Below, piece by piece: positions 24,601 through 31,521 of a DNA stretch of 64,000 nucleotides (positions within the stretch are counted from its first letter, which is position 1; each line of letters opens with the position of its first letter). Origin of the DNA: an uncultured Oscillospiraceae bacterium. GTDB taxonomy: Bacteria; Bacillota; Clostridia; Oscillospirales; Oscillospiraceae. The stretch is taken from positions 32,130-96,129 of the forward strand of contig CAJUOA010000003.1 of NCBI GenBank assembly GCA_910587785.1, in the 5' to 3' direction. The position numbers and the translations under genes were made by a program. Under the pieces are notes generated by a model. It did no database searches and was not told where the DNA came from. It saw only the letters and a list, made by a program, of their open reading frames with translations.

Positions 24601-26400
24601 TCTGCTGATACGCTTGCCGGCTACCGTTATCCCATGCAGACCCGTCAGAACATCCGCTATATGCGCATGTTCGCCGGAGCGTTCATGTACGCCGCCGGGA
24701 ACCATGTCGGCATCGGCTACGGCTCCGCAAGCGCACTGGCTCAGGGCAGGCCCACGAGCAGCGGAACCCCGATGCTCTTCGGCTGGGGCATTGCCCACGA
24801 GATCGGCCACAACATGGACAAATTGGGCAAGGCGGAGATTACCAACAATATCTACTCTCTGGCCATCCAGGCCTGGGACGGCGGCGGCATGACCAAGAAT
24901 ACCACCCGTCTGACGAACAGCGGCATCTGGCAGAAGGTCTTTGACAAGGTGTCCGCAGGCCGTCCGGGCGCGGCGGGGAACGTCTTCGTCCAGCTGGGTA
25001 TGTACTGGCAGCTGCACTTGGCCTATGATACCAAGGAGGAGCCGCTGAAGTTCTTTAACACGTTCTTCAAGGATTGGAAGAGCGGTGAGTACAAGGACGG
25101 CTATACCTACGACGAGCGTGTGGCGCTGATCGCCTCCAAGACGGCAGGGAAGAATCTCACGGACTTCTTTACCCGCTGGGGGATGACCCTCGGGGACACG
25201 GCAAAGGCCGAAATGGGGAAGCTCGCGACGGAACCCCGCGCCATTTGGTACCTCAACGATGAGAGCTGGATCAACGGGACAGCTGGGACCGGAAATACCA
25301 CAGTTTCGGCTGCCGTTGAGGGCAGTAAGGTCACTCTTACCATCAACAACGATGCTTCCGGTACGATTCAAGGCTATGAGGTTCGCCGCAACGGTACGCC
25401 CATCGGCTTCACCACCACAACTACCTATGTCGACGACTTGGGCGCGGCCAACAACCGGACATACAAATATTCGGTGGTCCCGGTAGATAAGCTGGGGAAC
25501 ATGGGTCAAGAGGCAGAAACGCAGGAACTCAGGGTAGCCTATGACAAGGCCATCAGCGAAGACCTTTACGAGATGTCGAGAGAGGGGACCACAGTCACCT
25601 TCACCATGAAGGGTGACGCAAAGGTGGCTGTCACCGGCATCAAGGTGGAGAACAGCACCGTGCAGAGTCCTGGTATCACTATCAATGGAAAGGACGTCAA
25701 CGCGACCCCTGCTCCCGACAACGCCGGAGTGTGGTATTTTGCCAAACCCGGCGCGGCGGCAGGCGACACCCGCATCTGGACTTATGATGCAAAGACCGTG
25801 ACAATCACCGGCGTCCCTGAAGGTGCAGTTGTGACGCTCCTCGACTACCCCGGCGACCGTGTGGACTTCTACGACGCGAAGAACGTCACCGCCGGTAAGC
25901 TTGCAGAGGACTACTCATATGTGGACAGCGATGGAAAAACCCAGACCATTCCAAAGGGGACCGTTGTCGTTATGGGTACCTACCGCGGCGACCCGGTGTA
26001 TACCCTCATACAGATTGAGGCCCGCTATGACATCTCCGGCGAGGCGGTGACGGATGCAACGGAGCTGCAACCGCGCTGTATGAACGGTTTCACCCTGCTC
26101 TTTGCTGAGATTCCGGGAGATGGGGAGGTCAGCGACATCAGCGACGGTATCTTCATGTTTGTCCCTGACTGGGCTGAGGAGAACAAGCTGAACAAGGAGG
26201 CCGGTTGGAGCTCGAAGGACCCCCTGACGGATAAGGAGACAGACAGGACCCTTTACCCCACCGAGATTCGCGCAGTCCTCAACCGGACGGACAAGCCGGA
26301 AAGTGCTGACAGCCACCGCACGACCAGTGAGACTTTGTGGATCAGCTTCCCTCATGCGGAGGCTCTCACGGATATCCGGCTGACCAGCAGCGCCAACTAA
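21631..26400 (+). CDS. secreted M60-family (mucinase/enhancin-type) metalloprotease with dockerin, FN3 and F5/8C domains
   Basis: 1589 residues from a TTG start with AAAGGAAG upstream. A signal peptide ends near TARAAG (residue 31). Residues about 158-207 are a dockerin with two calcium loops (DVNGDGVLDEQD and DLNGDGAVDVTD). Two FN3 domains follow (about 376-460 and 462-550), then an F5/8-type carbohydrate-binding domain (about 563-712). The M60 region follows, with zinc motif HEIGH at 1056-1060 and the third ligand E1069 eight residues after the last His. Another FN3 domain lies near 1225-1310 and then about 270 beta-rich residues with no anchor. Family members cleave mucin-type glycoproteins. 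The gene is in operon with the SLH protein 10 nt downstream. Confidence 0.88.
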   Translation: MNWRKRLTAALLSLAMALSLFAPWPQTARAAGTGAAGSIGLTVRFDLPQTRAAVEGRGVKLTLTRGTERLELPLAAGTAVRNDFQAPVSVKAKNIDGVEMTTEARLGYYQAEVSGLAQGTYRLEVTGTGYVPYSADVTLDSYSRHVITGTGDGTFALGDVNGDGVLDEQDLTYLEARLGGAPEGCDLNGDGAVDVTDLAYVNYILNEHGSAQVLETGAITVPVVETAGLIFRSGTAQQLFTGTESVTIAPAAAGDDLVLPIELPAAVEMERIEITCPDGMGALETGAATVETEDGRTFDVPFDISTPAGVYAIGPTAGERVVTIDLGRRVAVKKVTIHVTRVAGQAGAKPEYATVTQIEFLKDIVPENPKTDDQVMNLSAKAGDGMVELAWSAVRNVTGYKVAYGESADHLDRTLPVVSNKASVTGLENLTTYYFQVTATNGAWRGRPSAIVSAMPEAAKVPGAPSNIGVVPMDGALRLSWGKTKDATFYQAFYRVAGETEFTQFGGDLSATSTTITGLTNGTEYELAVKAGNSKGVGPFSAIAAGTPEREDLTMPELPTDGRIDSSMVESIVLKDPSNVDRKLCPNFVTDHLIDNDASTYWIAGSWSKNSHITYTFSEPADMNYVILVPYLGDNHKYALNTYRIDAVDENGVQILEETLYAAPRMTDKNYLILPFDAVKGVKSLTVQLNEREGNGFRVSASEMAFYKSDSLPDDILALFTDETLTEIRTGVSEGDITALEERLAEKESFFLDVDLLRQELELAKKLLADPSALGLVKNDFQSRSGRADSTYGQSASDLQPLGISAEAGSTVAIYAQLPEGETVSIVPTQYYGESGIWRGTSVQLRNGRNYIDIPKIGSLTDPRGGPLYVTYSGEHPEQIKLHVLPNEKAAIIPVLELSNWYSTDGVAQRAAISAYVTALEAHVAKNGTNPETNVFNTTEISTPSVLLSLPANKILDGLGTDNKVETMYQNILAWEETLFVANKVQGIIGSADTLAGYRYPMQTRQNIRYMRMFAGAFMYAAGNHVGIGYGSASALAQGRPTSSGTPMLFGWGIAHEIGHNMDKLGKAEITNNIYSLAIQAWDGGGMTKNTTRLTNSGIWQKVFDKVSAGRPGAAGNVFVQLGMYWQLHLAYDTKEEPLKFFNTFFKDWKSGEYKDGYTYDERVALIASKTAGKNLTDFFTRWGMTLGDTAKAEMGKLATEPRAIWYLNDESWINGTAGTGNTTVSAAVEGSKVTLTINNDASGTIQGYEVRRNGTPIGFTTTTTYVDDLGAANNRTYKYSVVPVDKLGNMGQEAETQELRVAYDKAISEDLYEMSREGTTVTFTMKGDAKVAVTGIKVENSTVQSPGITINGKDVNATPAPDNAGVWYFAKPGAAAGDTRIWTYDAKTVTITGVPEGAVVTLLDYPGDRVDFYDAKNVTAGKLAEDYSYVDSDGKTQTIPKGTVVVMGTYRGDPVYTLIQIEARYDISGEAVTDATELQPRCMNGFTLLFAEIPGDGEVSDISDGIFMFVPDWAEENKLNKEAGWSSKDPLTDKETDRTLYPTEIRAVLNRTDKPESADSHRTTSETLWISFPHAEALTDIRLTSSAN

Positions 26401-26410
26401 GGAGGAATCG

Positions 26411-27781
26411 ATGAAAACGACGAAAAAAGTACTGTCCCTGCTCCTTGCGGTGGTGCTGACGCTGATGCTGTCAGTCCCGGCCCTCGCGGCGGGTGAGCCG
26501 AAGCTGGACGTCACCGCCGACGCCTCCGGCGTGCGCCTGACGGTCAGCGGCCTTGCCTCGGACTGTCAGGGCCTCCAGTTCACCATGCGGCTGGACCGCG
26601 CCGCAAGCGAGGTGGACCTGACCTTCAGCGCCGCCCTGGACGAACCGGGCATCCGCACCGCAAAAAGCTCCAGCGGCACGGCAATGACGGTCTACATCGC
26701 CTCCAAGAGCGCCGCCCTGGGCGAGGGCGGGAGCCTGGACCTGGGCGCGCTCAGCGCCCTTGCGGCGGGGAGCACCCTCACCAGCGCCGCCGTGTCCTCC
26801 GTCTCCGGCTGGAAGCTCCTGCGCTCAGGAGACTTTACGGAGGAGACCTTTGGGCCGTCACCCTCTACGCCGCCTGTGAATCCCCCCGACTGGTGGCCGG
26901 GTCCCGGTTCAGATGAGAGCAGCGGCGGCAGTACGGCCCCCGCGCCCACCCGGTACCGGGTGGAGGCGGCCTCGGGCATCACGGGCGGCAAGATCCAGCT
27001 GAGCGCCTCCCAGGCGGCGGCGGGGGACCAGGTGACGGTCACCGCCCTGCCGGATACCGGCTATGTGGTGGACCGGGTCACCGCCTCCGGCGGCGGCAGA
27101 GACCTTGTCCTGACCGATCTGGGCGGCAACCGCTACAGCTTTGCCATGCCCAACGCCAATGTGACCGTCCAGGCGCTCTTCGCCGTCCTGCCGGAGGATA
27201 AGCCGGTCCAGCCCCAGCCCCCGGCGGCAGAACTGCCCTTTGTGGACGTGGCCCCGGACGCCTGGTACCGGGAGGCGGTGGAGTACGTCTACCGCATGGG
27301 GCTCATGAACGGCATGAGCGCGACAGCTTTTGTGCCCAACGGAACCACTACCCGGGCCCAGATCGTGACCATCCTCCACCGGCTGGAGGGCACTCCCGCC
27401 GCCTCCGGCGCGGGCTTTACCGACGTACCGGCGGGGCAGTGGTACGCCCCGGCTATCAACTGGGCCGCCTCCAACGCCATTGTGGACGGCTACGGCGGCG
27501 GGAAGTTCGGCCCCGACGACCAGATCACCCGGGAGCAGATGGCCGCTATCCTGTACCGCTACGCCCAGTACAAGGGCTACAGCACCAGCGCCCTGGGGGA
27601 CCTCTCCCTGTTCTCCGACGGGGATCAGGTCTCCGGCTGGGCCCGGGGCCCCATGGTCTGGGCCAACGGGAGCGGCCTCATCAACGGCAAGAGCGGCGGC
27701 GTCCTGGACCCCCAGGGCCACGCCACCCGCGCGGAGGCGGCCGCCATCCTCATGCGCTTCTGCGAAAATCTGGCCCAATAA
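26411..27781 (+). CDS. SLH-domain surface protein with N-terminal cohesin-like domain
   Basis: 456 residues; AAGGAGG precedes the ATG, 10 nt after the protease stop. A signal peptide ends at LAAG. Residues about 28-145 form a beta-rich domain with GLQFTMRLD and MTVYIASKSAALGEGGSL, reminiscent of cohesins but shorter. A P/S/G linker (155-182) is followed by an InlB-B-repeat-like domain (about 183-260, GDQVTVTALPDTGYVVDRV). Three SLH modules follow (from about 275, 330 and 395) that bind secondary wall polymers. The architecture fits a wall-anchored scaffold. The cohesin assignment is inference from shape and the dockerin next door. Confidence 0.8.
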   Translation: MKTTKKVLSLLLAVVLTLMLSVPALAAGEPKLDVTADASGVRLTVSGLASDCQGLQFTMRLDRAASEVDLTFSAALDEPGIRTAKSSSGTAMTVYIASKSAALGEGGSLDLGALSALAAGSTLTSAAVSSVSGWKLLRSGDFTEETFGPSPSTPPVNPPDWWPGPGSDESSGGSTAPAPTRYRVEAASGITGGKIQLSASQAAAGDQVTVTALPDTGYVVDRVTASGGGRDLVLTDLGGNRYSFAMPNANVTVQALFAVLPEDKPVQPQPPAAELPFVDVAPDAWYREAVEYVYRMGLMNGMSATAFVPNGTTTRAQIVTILHRLEGTPAASGAGFTDVPAGQWYAPAINWAASNAIVDGYGGGKFGPDDQITREQMAAILYRYAQYKGYSTSALGDLSLFSDGDQVSGWARGPMVWANGSGLINGKSGGVLDPQGHATRAEAAAILMRFCENLAQ

Positions 27782-27796
27782 GCATACCTGAAACAG

Positions 27797-27831
27797 CGGA
27801 CCCGGTATCCGGTGAGCGGATGCCGGGTCCG
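27797..27831 (+). terminator. terminator-like hairpin after the SLH gene
   Basis: CGGACCCGGTATCC pairs with GGATGCCGGGTCCG (13 of 14 plus one wobble) around a 7-nt loop. The T-tract is weak (TCAGCTTTA). Confidence 0.6.
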
Positions 27832-27877
27832 TCAGCTTTACCAGGGAAATGGGGCCTGATTTGTAGAAGGTGTTCTA

Positions 27878-27906
27878 TTCCTATCCGGCCCGGTTTGTGA
27901 TATACT
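27878..27906 (+). promoter_or_regulatory. extended -10 promoter for the TetR-family gene
   Basis: TGA-TATACT at 27898-27906, with only a weak -35 (TTCCTA at 27878-27883). It lies about 40 nt before the GTG start. Confidence 0.5.
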
Positions 27907-27948
27907 GTGTTAAGAAAGCGCCAAGAGGAGAGGGAAGGAGAATCATCT

Positions 27949-28497
27949 GTGCCCAATTTCACCAAAAAAGCCATCAAAGAGACCTTCATCAAGCTCCTGG
28001 ATGAGCGGCCGCTGAACCAGATCACGGTGAAGGACATCGTGGAGGACTGCGGCATCAACCGCAACTCGTTCTACTACCACTACGCCGACCTGCCCGCGCT
28101 CCTGGAGGAGGTGGTGGCGGAGGACTTGGCGGAGATCATGGAGAGCCACCCCACCGTCGCCTCCCTGGAGGAGGGCTTCGACACGGTGGTGGAGTCCATC
28201 CTGCGCCGGAAGCGGGCGGTGCTCCACATCTACAACTCCCTGAGCCGGGACGTGTTCCAGCGCTACCTCATGGATGTCTGCCAATACGTGGTGGCCACCT
28301 ATGTGGGCTCCGCCCTGGAGGGCCGGGAGATGAGCGGGGAGGACAGGGCCGTCTTCATCCGCTACCACAAGTGCGCCTGCTTCGGCGCTGTCATAGACTG
28401 GCTGAGCGGGGGGATGAAGGACGACATCACCGCTTTCTTCCGCCGGATATACCAGCTGAAGCTGGGCTGGGAGCCGGTGGAGCGGGAGCAGAATTAG
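27949..28497 (+). CDS. TetR/AcrR family transcriptional regulator
   Basis: 182 residues from GTG 27949, preceded by AAGGAG at 8 nt. The helix-turn-helix reads ITVKDIVEDCGINRNSFYYHY, and the N-terminus lacks the longer arm of typical TetR proteins (DhaS/TetR-like). The C-terminal ligand domain is divergent. It heads a cluster with a DUF308 protein and an MMPL/RND exporter, which it probably controls. The ligand is unknown. Confidence 0.85.
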   Translation: MPNFTKKAIKETFIKLLDERPLNQITVKDIVEDCGINRNSFYYHYADLPALLEEVVAEDLAEIMESHPTVASLEEGFDTVVESILRRKRAVLHIYNSLSRDVFQRYLMDVCQYVVATYVGSALEGREMSGEDRAVFIRYHKCACFGAVIDWLSGGMKDDITAFFRRIYQLKLGWEPVEREQN

Positions 28498-28534
28498 GCA
28501 CTTCGCCCCTGGTGCCCAAAATTTGGCTGGTTTG

Positions 28535-28570
28535 GTCCCTGTGTCTGATTTTCGGACACGGGGACTTTTT
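28535..28570 (+). terminator. terminator of the TetR-family gene
   Basis: GTCCCTGTGTC pairs with GACACGGGGAC (one wobble), followed by TTTTT. Confidence 0.85.
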
Positions 28571-28577
28571 CTGTCCA

Positions 28578-28606
28578 TTTTCAAAGTCCGCCGGACCTGC
28601 TATACT
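28578..28606 (+). promoter_or_regulatory. promoter for the DUF308 / exporter unit
   Basis: TTTTCA (28578-28583), 17-nt spacer, TATACT (28601-28606), about 63 nt before the ATG at 28670. Confidence 0.55.
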
Positions 28607-28669
28607 TCAGGCAGTCACAAGGGACCGGCCTTTACGAGGCCGGGACGGAGAACGGGAGGAGGTGTAGTT

Positions 28670-29245
28670 ATGAAAATGCGGTGCGTGACCCCCATGTGGA
28701 TCGCCAAAGTGGGATATATCGTGATGTCGCTGGTCTTCTGCGGCGTGGGAGCGGCGTTCATCCTCCGTCCGGAGCCGTCCATGGCGGTGATCGGCCGGGC
28801 GCTGGGCATTGCGCTGGTGGTGTTCGGCGGAGTAAAGCTGGTGGGCTACTTCTCCGGGGACCTGTTCCGCCTGGCCTTCCAGTACGACCTGGCGTTCGGC
28901 ATCCTGCTCATCGCCCTGGGGGCGGTGATCCTGCTGAAGCCGGAGGGCGCTCTGGACTTCATCTTCGCGGCGCTGGGCATTGCGATCTTCTCCGACGGCC
29001 TGTTCAAGGTGCAGATCGCTCTGGACTCGAAGCGGTTTGGCATCCGGAGCTGGTGGCTCATCGCGGCCCTGGCGCTGGTGACGGGGGCCATCGGATTGGC
29101 CCTGGTGTTCCGCCCCTGGGAGAGCGGCGTATTGCTGACAGAGCTCCTGGGCGCGTCCCTCCTGTGCGAGGGGGTGCTGAGCCTGTGCGTGGCGCTGAGC
29201 ACGGTGAAGATCGTGCGGCACCAGTTGGACGAGAGCGAAGCGTAA
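28670..29245 (+). CDS. HdeD-like DUF308 membrane protein
   Basis: 191 residues from ATG 28670 after GGAGGAGGTG. Six hydrophobic segments in pairs (for example WIAKVGYIVMSLVF and IALVVFGGVKLVGYF) give the DUF308 pattern of HdeD proteins, which are linked to acid or envelope stress in Enterobacteria. Function here is unknown. It sits between a TetR regulator and an MMPL exporter. A second DUF308 gene lies at 52505. Confidence 0.8.
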   Translation: MKMRCVTPMWIAKVGYIVMSLVFCGVGAAFILRPEPSMAVIGRALGIALVVFGGVKLVGYFSGDLFRLAFQYDLAFGILLIALGAVILLKPEGALDFIFAALGIAIFSDGLFKVQIALDSKRFGIRSWWLIAALALVTGAIGLALVFRPWESGVLLTELLGASLLCEGVLSLCVALSTVKIVRHQLDESEA

Positions 29246-29259
29246 CCTGCGGGTCCAGG

Positions 29260-29372
29260 CAACAGCTGTCCGAAGGACAGCCAAGCTCAAGCTGGCGAAG
29301 CCAGCGCAGAGGGCTCAGCCCCTGGTGGGTCCAGGGCAAAGCCCTGGCGGGTTTGGGCAGAGCCCAACACTC
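29260..29372 (-). repeat. array of short triloop hairpins (second copy, inverted)
   Basis: GCTGTCC-GAA-GGACAGC (29265-29281), GCTGGC-GAA-GCCAGC (29291-29305), GGGC-TCA-GCCC (29311-29321), CCAGGGC-AAA-GCCCTGG (29331-29347) and TTGGGC-AGA-GCCCAA (29353-29367). On the minus strand the last two match the first two stems at 11102-11138. It fills most of the gap before the exporter gene and is non-coding. Confidence 0.7.
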
Positions 29373-29412
29373 TAATCGTACAAAACCAAATAAGAAAGGA
29401 AGCATAGAAACC

Positions 29413-31521
29413 ATGCGATTTTCCAAAGCGGTGGTAAAGTGCCGCGTACCGATCCTGATTTTGACCCTGCTTCTGATGATCCCGGCGGTGCTGGGGATGG
29501 CGGGGACGCGGATCAACTATGACATGCTGGACTACCTGCCGGAGGACATGGACACGGTAGCCGGACAGAACGAGCTCCTGGAGGAGTTCAACAAGGGGGC
29601 GTTCTCCCTTCTGATCCTGGAGGACCTGCCGGAGAAGGACGCCGCGGCCCTGAAGGCCAAGGTAGAGCAGGTGGACCATGTGGAGACCGTGCTGTGGTAC
29701 GACTCCCTGATGGACCTGAGCGTGCCCATGGAGCTCCTGCCGGAGAAGCTGTACCAGGCGTTCAACACGGAGAACGCCACGATGATGGCCGTATTCTTCG
29801 ACACCTCCACGTCCTCGGACCTGACCATGGACGCAATCCGTGAGATCCGGGCCCTGGCGGGGGAGCAGTGCTTCGTCTCGGGCATGAGCGCCCTGGTGAC
29901 GGACCTGAAGGACCTGTGCGAGAGGGAGGAGCCCATCTATGTGGGCATCGCGGTGGCATTGGCCTGCGGGGCGATGCTGCTGCTGCTGGACAGCTGGCTG
30001 GTACCCTTCGTGTTCCTGGCAAGCATCGGGATGATGATATTGCTGAACCTGGGCACCAACTACTTCCTGGGCGAAATCTCCTACATCACCAAGGCCCTCT
30101 CCGCAGTCCTGCAATTGGCGGTGACCATGGACTACTCCATCTTCCTCTGGAACAGCTACAATGAACAGCGGGGCCTCCACGCAGACAACAAGGAGGCCAT
30201 GGCCCAAGCCATCCGGGAGACCTTGGCGAGCGTGGTGGGGAGCTCCATCACCACGGTAGCGGGCTTCATCGCGCTGTGCTTCATGTCCTTCACCATGGGC
30301 CGGGACCTGGGGCTGGTCATGGCCAAGGGCGTGCTCCTGGGGGTGCTGGGCTGTGTGACGGTCCTGCCCGCGCTGATCTTAGTGTTCGACAAGCCCCTGC
30401 AAAGGACCCGGCACCGCTCCCTCATCCCCAGCACGGGCGGGCTGAGCCGGGGCGTGGTGAAGATCTTCCCCGTGATCCTGGTCCTCTTCGTCCTGGTCAT
30501 CCCCCCGGCCTTCCTGGGGTACGAGAAGACCAACGGCGAGGTCTACTACGACATGGGCCAATGCCTGCCGGAGGACATGGCGTACGTCATCGCCAACGAG
30601 AAGTTATCTGACGAGTTCGGCATCGCCTCCACCCACATGATCCTGGTGGACGCGAAGCTCCCGGCCAAGACGGTCAACGCCATGATCCGGGAGATGGAGC
30701 AGGTGGAGGGCGTGCAGTACGTCCTGGGCCTGGAGAGCGTGGCGGGCCCCCGCATCCCGGCGGAATTCCTGCCGGAGGAGGTCACGGGGGCGCTGAGGAG
30801 CGGCAAATGGGAGCTCCTGCTCATCAACTCGGAGTACAAGGTGGCCAGCGACAGCGTCAACGTCCAGGTGGACCGGCTGAACACCATCCTCAAGCGCTAT
30901 GACCCCGCGGGCCTCCTCATCGGCGAGGCCCCCTGCATGAAGGACATGATCGAGACCACGGACCACGACTTCCAGGTGGTCAATGCCGTCTCCATCCTCG
31001 CCATCTTCGTTATCATCGCCCTGGTGGAGAAGAGCCTGACCCTGCCCTTTATCCTCATCGCGGTCATCGAGGCGGCCATCTTCGTCAATCTCGGCCTGCC
31101 CCACTATTTAGGACAGAGCCTGCCCTTCATCGCCCCCATCTGCATCAGCACCATCCAACTGGGCGCGACGGTGGACTACGCCATCCTCATGACCACCCGC
31201 TACAAGGCGGAGCGCGTGGGCGGCAAGGATAAGCGGGAGGCGGTCCACACGGCCCTCGCCACGTCCATCCCCTCCATCATCGTCTCGGGCATGGGCCTTT
31301 TCGCCGCCACCTTCGGCGTGGCACTGTACTCGGAGATCGACATCATCGGCTCCATGTGTATGCTCATGGCCCGGGGCGCGGTCATCAGCATGGTATCCGT
31401 CATCTTCGTCCTGCCGGCCCTACTCCTGCTCTGCGACGGCCTCATCCGGGCCACCACCCTGGGCATGGGAGGACACCACAAACACCACACTCAATCCAAT
31501 CAGGAGGTACTTGTAAAATGA
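29413..31521 (+). CDS. MMPL/RND family transporter
   Basis: 702 residues from ATG 29413. There are two repeats, each with one membrane helix, a large extracellular domain and a cluster of about five helices. The sequence AVTMDYSIFLWNSYNEQ in repeat one and GATVDYAILMTTRYKAE in repeat two carry the conserved intramembrane Asp-Tyr of MmpL/YdfJ proteins, which use the proton gradient to export lipids or hydrophobic compounds. Its stop overlaps the start of the next gene (ATGA), a heptad-repeat protein that usually accompanies this type. Confidence 0.9.
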   Translation: MRFSKAVVKCRVPILILTLLLMIPAVLGMAGTRINYDMLDYLPEDMDTVAGQNELLEEFNKGAFSLLILEDLPEKDAAALKAKVEQVDHVETVLWYDSLMDLSVPMELLPEKLYQAFNTENATMMAVFFDTSTSSDLTMDAIREIRALAGEQCFVSGMSALVTDLKDLCEREEPIYVGIAVALACGAMLLLLDSWLVPFVFLASIGMMILLNLGTNYFLGEISYITKALSAVLQLAVTMDYSIFLWNSYNEQRGLHADNKEAMAQAIRETLASVVGSSITTVAGFIALCFMSFTMGRDLGLVMAKGVLLGVLGCVTVLPALILVFDKPLQRTRHRSLIPSTGGLSRGVVKIFPVILVLFVLVIPPAFLGYEKTNGEVYYDMGQCLPEDMAYVIANEKLSDEFGIASTHMILVDAKLPAKTVNAMIREMEQVEGVQYVLGLESVAGPRIPAEFLPEEVTGALRSGKWELLLINSEYKVASDSVNVQVDRLNTILKRYDPAGLLIGEAPCMKDMIETTDHDFQVVNAVSILAIFVIIALVEKSLTLPFILIAVIEAAIFVNLGLPHYLGQSLPFIAPICISTIQLGATVDYAILMTTRYKAERVGGKDKREAVHTALATSIPSIIVSGMGLFAATFGVALYSEIDIIGSMCMLMARGAVISMVSVIFVLPALLLLCDGLIRATTLGMGGHHKHHTQSNQEVLVK

